Origin: Ailurus styani
Lineage: Eukaryota; Chordata; Mammalia; Carnivora; Ailuridae
Assembly: GCA_002007465.1 (NCBI GenBank)
Contig: LNAC01000679.1
Location: 373,723 to 437,722, forward strand
Reading direction: 5' to 3'
Length of the DNA: 64,000 nt
Numbering within the stretch: position 1 is the stretch's first letter; each line of letters begins with the position of its first letter. The notes below the pieces were generated by a model. That model saw only the letters and a program-made list of their open reading frames with translations, did not search any database and had not been told where the DNA came from. The position numbers and the translations under genes are program-made. Positions 46,530 through 57,699 of this stretch are shown in pieces.

Positions 46530-47620
46530 TTTATCCAGGCATCCAATTAAGGACATTTAGGTTATTTCCGTATCTTGGCTATTTGTGAGTAATGCTACAA
46601 TGAACGTGAGAGTGTAGATTCTCTTCAAGATGCTGATTTTAATTCCTTCAGATATATACCCAGGAGTGGGATTACTAGATCATATGGATCATATGGTAGT
46701 TCAATTTTTAATTTTTCGAGGAACTGCCATACTGTGTTCCATAATGGTTGTACCAATTTACATCCCCATCAACAGTGTGTAAGAGTTCCCTTTTCTCCCC
46801 ATTCTCACATCAGTTGTTCTCTTGTCTTTTTGATATTAGCCATTCCGAGAGGTATGAGGTAATATCTCATTGTGTGGGTTTTTTTAAGATTTTATTTATT
46901 TATTTGAGAGAGAGTGCACCCACAGAGAGGGGCAGGAGAGGGAAAGGGACAGAGGAGCAGAGGGAGAGAGAGAAGCATGTCCCCTACTGAGCAGGGAGCC
47001 CAATGTGGGGCTTGATCTCAGAACCCCAGGATCATGACCTCACCTGAAGGCAGATTCCTAACTGACTGGCCACCCAGGTGCCCCCTCATTGTGGTTTTGA
47101 TTTGCACATCCCTGATGATTAATGATATTGAATACATTTTCATATACCTGTTGGCTCTCTGTATATCTTCTTTGGAAAAATCTCTATTCAGGTCCTTTGC
47201 CCAATTTTCCTTGGATGATGATGATTTGCTTTTGAGTTGTATGAGTTCTTTATATATTTCAGATATTATCCTCTTGTTACATATATGGTTTGTGAGTATT
47301 TTTTCCCTATTCTATAGGTTGCTTTTTCAATGTTTTGATTCTTTCCCTTGCTGTGCAGAAGTTCATTAGTTTAATATGGTCCCACTTGTTTATTTTAGCT
47401 TTTGTAGCCTGTGCTTTTGGTGTCTTAACAAGGAAATCATTGCCCAGATCTATGTCAAGATTTTTCTTCCTATTTTTCCTTCTTGGAGTTTTACAGTTTC
47501 AGGTCTTACATTTAAGTCTTTCATCCATTTTGAGGTTTTGTTTTTTTCCTGAGTGGTATAAGATAGTGATCCGATTTCATTATTTCACATGTGGTTATTC
47601 AGTTTTCCCAACAGCATTCT
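46530..47620 (-). mobile_element. L1 3' part, antisense (main part of an inverted L1)
   Basis: Antisense text runs from the 3' UTR ('ggttatttccgtatcttggc', 'acaatgaacgtgagagtg', 'atatacccaggagtgggatt', 'ggttgtaccaatttacatcccc') through 'tttgatttgcacatccctgatg' (47096 on) and 'ggtcctttgcccaattttcc' to 'gtggttattcagttttccc' near 47608, inside late ORF2. A CAN-SINE (46880-47084) is inserted in it. Confidence 0.88.
46880..47084 (-). mobile_element. CAN-SINE, antisense, nested in L1
   Basis: Tail complement 'aagattttatttatttattt', GA-rich segment, core complement ('aggatcatgacctcac') and head complement ('cacccaggtgcccc'). 'ctcattgtg' on both sides (46866-46874, 47085-47093) is a short TSD within L1. 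Confidence 0.93.
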
Positions 47621-47835
47621 AGAGATATTATACTACCTGATTTCAAGATAGTGTACAAAGTTGTAGCAAGCAGAAAAGGATGGCACTGACATAAAAACCG
47701 GTAAATAGACGGTGGGACAGATAGAGAGCCCAGACATAAACCCATGCATAGACAATCAACTAATTTTTGACAAGGGCTAAAGAACACAATGGGGAAAGGA
47801 CTGTTTCTTCAATAAATTGGTGTGGGAAATCTAGT
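47621..47835 (+). mobile_element. Inverted 5' part of the same L1, sense
   Basis: Here the L1 text flips to sense: 'gatattatactacctgatttc', 'gatggcactgacataaaaacc', 'gagagcccagacataaaccc', 'caactaatttttgacaaggg', and 'gggaaaggactgtttcttc', ending at 'ggtgtgggaaatctag'. Its end (late ORF2, 'gtgtgggaaa') meets the position where the antisense part begins ('cagttttcccaac' complement). The two are adjacent pieces of one L1 with the 5' piece inverted. Confidence 0.88.
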
Positions 47836-47904
47836 ATCACCTTCTTCCTGAAGCCTTTTGTAATCATCTCATGTCACATGCATTTGTGTACTCAGTCATT
47901 CACA

Positions 47905-48560
47905 AGTGCCATGAATGAACATCCTTTACTAAGCACTAATTATTTCTCAGGTCATAAGATACACGTATAAATAAAAGTTATGGCCCTTGTCCTCAAGCAA
48001 CCCATAGTCTAGTGAGCAAAACAGATATATAAGCAAGTCAGCACATAACATAGAAAAGGAAATAAAGTGCTCTTGATGGAGTGAGGCATAGAATGCTTTA
48101 GGAACACAGACTGATATCCAACCTAGTCTCTTGTGAGAAAAGAGAAAAAGTCATGGTCAGGATTCTAGAAGGAATATCTGAATTTAATTGTAAAAGATGA
48201 GTAAGAATCAGGCAAAGAAGAGGACAGTCTTCTGGGCAGAGGACACCAATAAAACATACATTAACTGTACTCTTGACTTTCATAGTTTTCTTGTTTGTGT
48301 TCCTAAAGAATTTCCTTGGCTGCTTACAGAGAATGGGTGAGTGAGTCAAAGCTGGAAGCAGAGAACCACATGGAGACTATTTGTAGTAATCTGTGTGAAA
48401 GAAAATTGTGGCTTGGACCATGGTTGCAAAGAAATAAAAAGACTAGGAGGGATTTATATTATATTTTGGACGAAGAAATAGCATCAATAGGTGATGGGTT
48501 ATTTGCTGGGAAGTGAAGGAAAAATGGGAACAAAAAATCATTCCCACCAGCCAGATAATA
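47905..48560 (+). repeat. Ancient repeat, family not named
   Basis: 'gaatgaacatcctttactaagcactaattatt', 'gttatggcccttgtcctcaagcaacccatagtctagtgagc', 'agtcatggtcaggattctagaagg' and 'ttgtggcttggaccatggttgc' follow the order of the same widespread old family as 32165 and 34685, in its longest copy here. Confidence 0.6.
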
Positions 48561-49055
48561 GTGGTATTTTTTACCGAGAAAAGGCAGTATGGTGAACAAC
48601 ATGTTTGGCATGAGGGAGATAATTAATAATATGGTATTTTCATATAACTTGTATCTCTGATAAGTAAAACAGAACTCTTAAGAGTCCTAAATATGGCATG
48701 TTGTTAAAAGAAGAACTCTTTCAGGGGTTAGGAAATAGTACTGAGAAAATTAACTTCATTTAAGTTATGTAAAGTAATTTTAGTATCACTTATGTAGCTA
48801 AGTGTAGAGGAAGTTCATGGTCATAAATAATTCAGGAGGACAGGGAGAAAGAGGTGGCTGTAGCCAGGGGCAACTTCATTCAACCAAGGGACATGGTTTT
48901 GCCTGGAACATAGCCTTCATATGTTAGAGTGGTGGAAGCATAGGCTGGGAGAGGGGGGTGAGCTTATGCATGTTACTGCTTTCTGGAAGCGCCAGAAGCT
49001 TGATTAAAAACAGTGAATGGCTTTTCTTTGCTCTTAGGAACTGCAAGTTACTCTC
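48561..49055. other. Unique sequence, no gene seen
   Basis: Nothing recognised. Confidence 0.4.
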
Positions 49056-49059
49056 AAAC

Positions 49060-49435
49060 CTCACCCTGCACGCCAGCCCTACTGATCCTTTTTCTATTCC
49101 TTGAACAAGACCCTCTTCATGATTTTGCAATCGCTATTTCCTCTGCCTTGAGTGATCCTCATCCAGCCCTTTGGCAGTTTGGCTCAGTCCCATTTTTTAG
49201 ATTTCAACACAAATGCCCACTCTTCAGAGCAGGCTTCCTGTAGCAATCTAGCAAACCTTGGCAAGTTGTTCCTGCACACCATCTTACTATCATAGTCTAT
49301 GTGTTCATATTTCATTGTTCCCAGAATGTAATCTCCACAAAGGCATACTTTGGTTTTTTTCACTGTAGTTCAAAGCATAAAAGGTGATGCCTAAGCACTT
49401 GTTATTTGATTGGAAAATAAAGGTTGAATATTACA
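49060..49435 (+). mobile_element. L2 LINE 3' part, sense
   Basis: 'tttcctctgccttgagtgatcc', 'tttcaacacaaatgcccactcttcagagcaggcttcctg', 'gttcccagaatgtaatctccacaaagg' and 'aaataaaggttgaata' follow the 3' end of L2. Confidence 0.75.
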
Positions 49436-49449
49436 AAGAAAATCAGAGC

Positions 49450-49790
49450 TACAATAAATATATGTTTTTAATGATTTCCTCTGCCTAGAAAGCTCTTTGC
49501 ATTCTTCTTTGCATGATTAACTCATACTTGTTTCTCGCAATTGAATTCAGATATTACTTTTAGGAATCTCTAACTAGTCACTTTTTCTCCTTTCTCATTA
49601 GACCAGGTTTCATGTTCCTCTGTGTCCCTAGAGCATTCTATGTTCTCTCTATCATAACCCTTTGATTTATTTTATTGTGTTGTACTGTCTTGATTTGTCG
49701 GGACTAAATAATTCCCATCCGTATGTAAACATGCTGTGATATAGATCATCTTAAAATTATTTTAAATCCCTCCTTTACCACCACATTCAT
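49450..49790 (+). mobile_element. L2 LINE fragment, sense
   Basis: A second copy of the 'gatttcctctgcctagaaagctctttgc' and 'ttcagatattacttttaggaatctctaactagtcac' part of L2 follows the first directly, so this is a separate fragment. Confidence 0.65.
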
Positions 49791-51390
49791 TTCTAGCTGT
49801 CACCCTAGTCTGTGCTTTCCTTTACAATAGAGTTTTTTTTAAGGTTGCCTGTACTTCTGTCTGCTTTCTCTATTTCCTCTTATATCTTTATCAATCAGAT
49901 TTTTGTCAAAAAAAAAATCAAGTTGAGGAAAAAAAAAAATCTCTGAGGACACTGCTCTTATCAAGATCACCAAGGACCTCACATACCAATTTTCAGGCTT
50001 CACCTTAAACAATATATCAGTAGCATTTTCAGTGATGACCCCATTTCTAAAATGCATTGCTCATGGCCTCCACACCACACTACTCACTGATTGCCCTTTT
50101 CCATAAATGCCAGTTTCTTCTTGTCTTTCTAAAGTCTCAAGGGTAAAGACCCTCATTCACTCCCTAATAAGCTTATTTTTCCCCAGTTCATACCCTTAGC
50201 CCTAATTTCTAATGCCCCTGATTTTCTAATTAATGTTACTAATCCTTAATTTCCATTGAACTTGCCCCAAACTGAAGTCTTTTTGCTCCCACAAACCTGC
50301 TTCTTCTCCCATATTCTTTATCTGAGTAGATGAAACCCCACTCTTCTACTAGTTGTTGAGGCCAGAATCCTTAGAGTTAAACTAAAGTGTTCTTTTTCTC
50401 ACCACAGCATTTAATCCATCAACCAAACCTTTCGATTATATCTGTAATTAGGCTGCTTTCCTCCACTCCATCAGTGCCATCCTAGACGATGCAAACCCCA
50501 TCTATAGCCTGGGGCTCTATACTGCAATAACCCCCTAAATTACACTGTCAGCTTCTTTGCCTGTTCAGTCTGGTCTCCACTCAGCAACCATAATGAAATA
50601 ATCCTCATAAAGAGGGGTCTGATCAATTCCTCTTCAGCTCAAAAGCCTGTAAAACATGCGATATCTCTCATAAAACATCCACTGATTTAAAAATATATAT
50701 ATATTCTAGAGCTAGACTTGTAGATCTAAATCACGGCATTCATTGTTTTCCCCTACAATTTCAGTTATTTATTTAACTCTTCTTTGTTCAGATTTCCCAT
50801 GTGTAAAATGTTAATAATTAATGCATCAGATTTATAATATTACTGTGTGGGTTAATTGGCTTAAAACTGGTAAAGCTCTTGGGATGACTTCTGGAGCAAA
50901 GTGCTGTGTAACCGTTAATATTCATTGTTGTCTGAAGACCCTACCCGATGTAGGTCCCCTGTCACCATCTGATCTCTCATCATTCTCTCGTTCATGTGCT
51001 CCAGGCTTGATGGTCTCTTGCTGTTTACCAAGCATGCCAGCAAAATCCACTTGCAAATCTCTACCTATAAGATTTTTGACTCATACATTTACCTGGCAAG
51101 CTATTGCAAATTCCTTGGCTTTCTGCTCAAAAAATATTTTAAGAAAGGCTCCTTTGCTAATCCTCTTCTGTAAAAGAGCATACCTTGTCACATTCCATCT
51201 TCATGTGCCATTTTTTATATTGTATACTATCTCATGACAAAGCACATATTCCTCTGTCTGGACATTATCTTCCATGTCAGAGTTAACGTCCATGAAGGCA
51301 GAAACTTTTTGTTCGGTGCGGTACACCATAAGCCTAGAAAGTTGTGTGGCATGTAAGGGATCAACAAATATTTGTTAAACTTGTCCTTCA
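49791..51390 (+). mobile_element. Long L2 LINE fragment with RT-domain remnant, sense
   Basis: About 1.6 kb follows L2 ORF2 to the 3' end: 'agatcaccaaggacctcac', 'gtagcattttcagtgatgacccc', 'ttgccccaaactgaagtc', 'gggctctatactgcaataacccc', 'gtctggtctccactcagcaacc', 'gcaaattccttggctttctgctc', and a 3' end at 51320-51380 ('gcctagaaagttgtgtggcatg', 'aacaaatatttgtta'). L2 was active before placental mammals diverged. All frames are broken; the 138-codon frame at 50821-51237 is inside it and is not a gene. Confidence 0.75.
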
Positions 51391-51865
51391 ATGATCATAA
51401 GCATTTATATTTCATAGTGAGGTGTTTACCAGGTGACAATTAACATGTAAAAAAAATGCACCTCATTATCAGGTTATAATAACAAAGCCCAAACATAATT
51501 AATCAACATTTATTGATTTTTTTTGGTTTCATAAAGTAACTAATTTGCCCATAAGTTGATTAATTAGAGGCTTTTCTTTTAAGAATTTCCTGGATCCTTA
51601 TTGTGATTAATATTTATTCAGGTCTGAGTCCTACAATAACTATAATTACAGCAATTTTGAGAACATCGCAATTGTAATGGCCATATATCAATAAACCAGT
51701 TATTATTTAAAATAGAAATTATGTTTAGTAAATTCCACTTAAGAAGGTAGAAGTGTGGTTCTAAAACATGCCTTCCCTGCCAGCTAGAAAATGTCATTAA
51801 CCAGAATATCGCTGTTACCAGAATGTATCATTCTCATTTTTAGTTGGTTTTGTGTGTGTGTGTGT
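51391..51865. other. Unique AT-rich block, possible conserved noncoding DNA
   Basis: No repeat recognised. 51480-51730 is dense in TAAT/ATTA cores ('cataattaatcaac', 'gttgattaattag', 'gtgattaatatttattc'). A GT run sits at 51851-51864. Confidence 0.4.
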
Positions 51866-51869
51866 ACAT

Positions 51870-51950
51870 TCCCTCGATCATGATCCTGAGATCTCAATCT
51901 GAGCCAAAATCAAGAGTCCAAAACTTAACTGAGCCACCAGGTACCCCTAA
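51870..51950 (-). mobile_element. CAN-SINE fragment, antisense, 5' part only
   Basis: 'gatcatgatcctgagatctc', 'gagccaaaatcaagagtcc' and 'aactgagccaccaggtacccct' are the head and core complement of a CAN-SINE. The CT-rich segment and tail are missing; a GT run borders it instead. Confidence 0.85.
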
Positions 51951-52557
51951 GAATCTTAGGAGAATTTTTAAAATTACAAACCTTCTACTGTCCCATTGCA
52001 ATCAGGCAGTGTCCCAATCTAAACTTGATAAAGAATAAATTTTTGATGAGGCAATTTTAATTCAATAATGCTATAGTACCTCCTCCACAGTTGTCTTGCC
52101 ACCTTCCCCTCTTTGAACCATCATGGATGGAATTCTAAAGAAGTCTTGTTAAAATACTTGTTATCTCAGGATAAATTGAACAATCAGTAAAATTAACAGT
52201 GTCCTTGACGAGTCCAAGTTATGTATATTTTTTCCTTTCAATACTCCTCATTCCTATCAGATCATATGTGAGAAGACACTTGCAGGGCTCTAAAACAAAT
52301 AAGGCAACAGAAAAACCAAAGTGAAAACTAAGCAAACAGTATTAGTGGAGGCTCAGTTTAGGAAATACACATTGCTTTAGGTGGATTAAACACGGACTTC
52401 AACACTAAAGAATAGCACTTATGACTTCAGAAGGACTGGCAGAGAAACTTCAGATCTAAATATTCTGAGTAGCACACCAACAACAGCATAGAACTTGAGG
52501 TCCAGTGAAATTTACCTCTGATACAACCAGAACCATGGAGAATCAGGAAGCCACCAC
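51951..52557. other. Unique sequence, no gene seen
   Basis: Nothing recognised. Confidence 0.4.
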
Positions 52558-52575
52558 TGGAAATATTGAGGTTTA

Positions 52576-52757
52576 TTTTTTGTTTTGTTTTGTTTTTCAG
52601 ATTTTACTTATTTACTTAGAGGGGGAAGGGACAGAGGGAGAGAGAGAATCTCAAGCAGACTTCATGCTGAGCATGGAGGCAGGCAAGACCCTGAGATCAT
52701 GACCTGAGCCGAAATCAAGAGTAGGATGCTAGACAGACTGAGCCACCTATGCACCCC
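52576..52757 (-). mobile_element. CAN-SINE, antisense, with 17-bp TSD
   Basis: A (TGTTT)n-like tail, 'cagattttacttatttactt', GA-rich segment, core and head complement are present; a short internal deletion removes part of the body (around 52676-52690). TSDs 'tggaaatattgaggttta' (52558-52575) and 'tggaaatattgagttta' (52758-52774) differ by one base. Confidence 0.95.
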
Positions 52758-52774
52758 TGGAAATATTGAGTTTA

Positions 52775-53199
52775 AGAATATACCAGAGTAGATAGAATCC
52801 AGACCGTAGTGTGCTCTTAAGTATGTGGCAACCAGGTGGGGTTGTTCCCCATCTCTTATTGGTTTAAAGTATTTGCCAGTAACTGTGGTATTGATTGTCC
52901 TACAATGTCCTTTGATTAGCACTGAGGTGAAATTACTATGTGGAGCTGTGAGGAGATGAGCAGTAGTAACACACCATCATGTATTCTTCCCACAGTAGAT
53001 ACAACAGATGTAAATTCAAGAGCATAGACTATAGTAAGATGTAATAACTGGGAAGTGATGAGTTTTAAGTAAATATTATCTTGATCTTTAATGTAACATA
53101 TTTAATTGTAAATTATATAATTTAAGTTGTAATGATTGTGTTTAAAAACCAGCTTGTAAAGGAAAGGAAAGGACAAATTTGGGTATGTGGGGGGGGGGG
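52775..53199. other. Unique sequence up to the gap, ending in poly-G
   Basis: No feature is seen. The last bases before the gap are a G run (from 53189). Confidence 0.5.
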
Positions 53200-53802
53200 N
53201 NNNNNNNNNNNNNNNNNNNNNNNNNNNNNNNNNNNNNNNNNNNNNNNNNNNNNNNNNNNNNNNNNNNNNNNNNNNNNNNNNNNNNNNNNNNNNNNNNNNN
53301 NNNNNNNNNNNNNNNNNNNNNNNNNNNNNNNNNNNNNNNNNNNNNNNNNNNNNNNNNNNNNNNNNNNNNNNNNNNNNNNNNNNNNNNNNNNNNNNNNNNN
53401 NNNNNNNNNNNNNNNNNNNNNNNNNNNNNNNNNNNNNNNNNNNNNNNNNNNNNNNNNNNNNNNNNNNNNNNNNNNNNNNNNNNNNNNNNNNNNNNNNNNN
53501 NNNNNNNNNNNNNNNNNNNNNNNNNNNNNNNNNNNNNNNNNNNNNNNNNNNNNNNNNNNNNNNNNNNNNNNNNNNNNNNNNNNNNNNNNNNNNNNNNNNN
53601 NNNNNNNNNNNNNNNNNNNNNNNNNNNNNNNNNNNNNNNNNNNNNNNNNNNNNNNNNNNNNNNNNNNNNNNNNNNNNNNNNNNNNNNNNNNNNNNNNNNN
53701 NNNNNNNNNNNNNNNNNNNNNNNNNNNNNNNNNNNNNNNNNNNNNNNNNNNNNNNNNNNNNNNNNNNNNNNNNNNNNNNNNNNNNNNNNNNNNNNNNNNN
53801 NN
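53200..53802. other. Assembly gap, 603 N
   Basis: All bases are undetermined. A poly-G run borders the left and a 28-base poly-A run (53803-53830) the right. Long open frames that appear to cross the gap are artefacts. Confidence 0.99.
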
Positions 53803-53836
53803 AAAAAAAAAAAAAAAAAAAAAAAAAAAACCACAT

Positions 53837-54010
53837 CCACTGGGTGGCTCAGTTGGTTAAGCAACTGCCTTCGGTTCAGGTCATGGTCGTGGGATCGAGC
53901 CCCGCATCGGACTCCTTGCTCAGCAGGGGGCCTGCTTCACCCTCTCCCTCTGCCTGCTACTCTGCCTGCTCATGCTTGCTCTCTCTCTGTCAAATAATAA
54001 ATAAACAAAA
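53837..54010 (+). mobile_element. CAN-SINE, sense, next to the gap
   Basis: 'ccactgggtggctcagttgg' head (first bases missing), 'ggtcatggtcgtgggatcgagcccc' core with a small deletion, CT-rich segment and 'aaataataaataaac' tail. 'ccacat' on both sides may be a short TSD. Confidence 0.92.
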
Positions 54011-57000
54011 CGCCACATAAATTGACCATGTAGCTTTAAGAAAAAAAGTAAATATATTGCAAAGTTATTGGGAACGGAGAGAATCAATAGGAGACTGAAA
54101 GAACCCAGCTCAGGAAACAGGGAAGAAAAAGGGCAGTTTAGAAAACTGGCAAGAATCTTGCTAGGCAACAAGAAAAATCTAGCCAGAAAGCATCTGGTAT
54201 ACCATTAACCCATCACCATATTAACAACAACAAAAAATTTGAGTTGTAAATGTCTTTACAAATGTCTTTACATTACTCACCAGAGTCAATATCCTAGGCA
54301 GGGATAATCTAGAAGCATCCATTCAGCTAGTTTAGATTCTGGACTAGCAGTCTGGACTCAGGAATTGGGAAGTGAAGGAGTGAGAAAAAGGAGAAACCTG
54401 CCCTGTAATATCATGAGTGAGAAAATGAATATTGCTTCTAGTGATTTGGATAACAAATTTTAGTAATTAGTAATTTAGAATATTATGCTATTTATATGTA
54501 CTAAAATATTGATTTTTTAAAACTGACTTTTCAGTATTTTTTAAAATGCGAACCTTGAATAATTTATATTTTGAATCATAACCAGAGAGATATACTTAAC
54601 AGTGATAGTTTGAATCAAAAAATACTCATTTGAATGACATCCTTCATTGCCTACATAATGTTCAGCAGAAGCAGGAAATTGCTATTCACAATGTATAGTT
54701 TCTATAAAAGGTTGATGCTTAATCCAAGTTCAAAGATTTTCTGAACATAAAGAATATAAAAGTGAAATGCTGAAATTTATGCCTGTACCTCTGCTCTGTA
54801 ATCTTCGTGTTTCCATGATTAAAGTGAAGGACAAAGATGGAAATGGAAATGTTATCTTTGAAGTGAAACTTAAGCTCAGTAAGGAAATGGTTGTTCAAAA
54901 ATAATGCCCTTAAAGTTCTCAAACAGTGGTTTATTTTCTTGTTAAATATTAGCTAACAATTATCTCTTCTCCATTTTCTTGACTAGACTAGAATCAGAAA
55001 GCCTGTTGACCAGCTGAAAACTATAGTAAAAGACATGCCACAGATTCAACAATGATCTAACACTGACACAATTTGCCATTTGACTGTACTTTTTTTAAGT
55101 GCTCAGATCAGATAACTTCATATTATATTTTTTATTCATCATTTGAATTCTTTAATTGATGTGTGTTTTTCATATATACAATTTTATTGTAAAGATATTG
55201 GTTAGAATATACAGCTTTTATAGTCTAATTTTGATTGTTTAATAAAATATTACTACATTTTATTTTTATATGTATTAAATTTTTAGTTTATTGATTTAAA
55301 ATTCTGAATCTTTTTTAAAATCATGATTCATGATTCTTTGCAAATAAATACTCAAATAAATACTAGTAATATCATTTTGCTGAAGTATTTTTATCAGTAA
55401 CCACTTTTCCACAGCCCTCGCCATAGTAGAAGGATGTTCCCAAATGAAAATGGCTGTGTGAAGTAGAATGTGAAGTAAGTATCTCTCATCTTACCTGAGA
55501 GATAGCAAATGCAGGATCAGCGGCAGGGAAACCTACTGGGGACTGGTAGGTTATTTAGATGTTCAGTTGGAGATGATAAGCCTTATTTTATTTGTCATAT
55601 CTCTATTTTAGCCATGGAAAGCCATATTCTGGAAAAATCTGCAGTATATTATACACATTTTTTACTGGAATGCAGATGACTCATTGATTAAAAAAAAAAA
55701 AGCTTGGAAATGGGGCAGATGTCATTTCTGAATACTGTGGCTGACTAGATCACGTGTTTTCATCTCGATAGAAAGTGGACAGACACAATATGGGCCATCC
55801 AAGCACGCATATGTGTAGACGAATTACATCAGAGTCCAGTTAAGTCAGCAGTGTATGTATGATCATCATCACGAAATGTTTAATTATGCCGAAACATTTC
55901 CAGGAAAGTGAAAGTTATCAGAGGATTATACAATGGAAAAGGCTATGTTTCAAACACAAAACAAAGCAAGTGGTTAAATGTATTAATTCTTCAGACAAGT
56001 AGAAGGAAAGGATTTTTTTTTAGGAGGAAAGGATTTTAATGACCACTCAGAAATGAATGAGGAAATATTTTTTAACTTGATCTCAGGCCAAGCCATTGGT
56101 TTTCCATAAAAGGGCTAACTAGGAATCCGAAATAATAAAATGTTAATAGCAATAACAATACTTGAGTGGTTGCTATTCACTGATATAGTAGTTCTCTTAT
56201 TGTCTGAGTTTAGCATTACAATATGCAATCTGCTAGCAACACATAAAGGCAGTTGTCAGTAGATGAAATATTATACAATCACCTTGTGGAGGAAAACTCC
56301 TTTCAGGTAAAGATTCTGCACAATTTTCCGAATCTTCATATGCATATAGTAATTCCTTTATGTAGGCTGTTTAACAGTTCACTGCAACAGCATAGAGTCA
56401 TTTTTCTCAAGCAATCAAGCACATTCAGCTAAATGAGACAGAGGATTTTGTTCAACCCAGAATCCTAGCTGGAAAAGAATTGCTAATCTTACTTCATATA
56501 GAATTACCAACTTTTAAGGCCATGTAGAGCTGAAGCACTGGTTTGAAATCCAAATGAGTAAGAGCCGTGAATCCTTGATACCATACTTTCTGTACCTTGA
56601 TATACAGTAAGTTTCCTGAGTGAGAGGCGGAAAATTGGTCCGATGATCTTCACAACTACTTAGCGGATTCCTGTTCAGTAGGGAAGAGGCAACAGCTGAA
56701 GACTGACAATGTTAGGACGGTGTCATCATCAAATGCCACCTCTCTGCTTTCGATTTCAGAGACAGAATTATTCCATTTGAAGAGCAAAATTGGAGGAAGT
56801 GATACTTGACTAGCACATGAGAACCTTGTGTCCTATTTCAGTAACTTGCAACATCTAACCCACACATGCTGCCAAAATTTCCCATCAGCAAAATGGCACT
56901 TCATTTGCATAATAAGAATGACATAAGTAAATGTATGAAACATTAAAAGACAAGTGACTCGGAATCAAGTTTCCCTTTTACTACCTGCAGTTATGTAACC

Positions 57001-57270
57001 AAATTTCACCATGTTCAGGCCTCAATTGCTTCATATGCTGGAAGCAAGAATAATTCTGTCCCTGCATCTAGATTGGACTGGAAATAATAATAACTTCTGT
57101 ACCTGGATATAAATTGAACTGGGTGTTTTCTTGGGGTTCTTTTCCTGATGAGATCTGTGATTCTCTGATTGAATATGTTTATACTCCTGTAGAAATGAAA
57201 GAAAATTAAATTATTTTTCATCCTCTTACCAGCAACACCAATGAATTAAATACCATCATTTTAACTATAA
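54011..57270. other. 3.3 kb of unique sequence, no gene seen
   Basis: No exon or repeat can be supported. AT-rich at 55100-55390. 55740-55990 looks like candidate conserved noncoding DNA. Open frames of 67-83 codons (53920-54171, 54719-54922, 57015-57221, all minus) lack features. Confidence 0.4.
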
Positions 57271-57274
57271 TAAA

Positions 57275-57462
57275 GCTACCATGTTGAGGATTAACAATAT
57301 GCCAAGCATTGTGTTAAGCACCAAATAATCCTCACTACAATGCTGAGAGATTGCTATTAATTTCCCCATTTCACAGATGATGAACTGAACATTAAAGGGA
57401 TTAAGAAATGTGTTGAAGGTTACATATGTTCTGAGTAATAAACTGATTTAAACTTGGGTGTC
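57275..57462 (-). repeat. MIR SINE, antisense
   Basis: 'aacaatatgccaagcattgtgttaagcacc', 'aataatcctcactacaatgc', 'ttccccatttcacagatgatgaactgaac' and 'gtaataaactgatttaaacttgggtgtct' are antisense MIR landmarks. A CAN-SINE has landed in its distal end. Confidence 0.8.
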
Positions 57463-57464
57463 TT

Positions 57465-57604
57465 GGGCCACCTTGGTGGCTTGGTTGGTTAAACCTCCAG
57501 CTCAGGTGGTGATCCCAGGGTCCTATGATCAAGCCCCGATCTGGGATCCCTGCTCAATGGAGAGTCAGCTTCTCCTCCTCCCTCTGCTCTTCCTCCCTGC
57601 TTGT

Positions 57605-57667
<63 letters not shown>

Positions 57668-57685
57668 AAATTAGTAAATAAAACC
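57465..57685 (+). mobile_element. CAN-SINE, sense, with expanded (CT)n
   Basis: Head 'gggccaccttggtggcttgg', core 'ggtggtgatcccagggtcc', a CT tract expanded over about 57613-57666, and a 'aaattagtaaataaaacc' tail. Flanks 'tttaaacttgggt' (57448-57460) and 'tttaaacttcggt' (57686-57698) are a near-perfect TSD. The 138-codon frame across it (57458-57874) is not a gene. Confidence 0.94.
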
Positions 57686-57699
57686 TTTAAACTTCGGTT

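Noticed and set aside
50821..51237. 138-codon plus-strand open frame
   Set aside because: Lies wholly inside decayed L2.
53102..54020. Several 240-277 codon open frames across 53.1-54.0 kb
   Set aside because: They consist of the N run plus poly-G/poly-A and SINE sequence.
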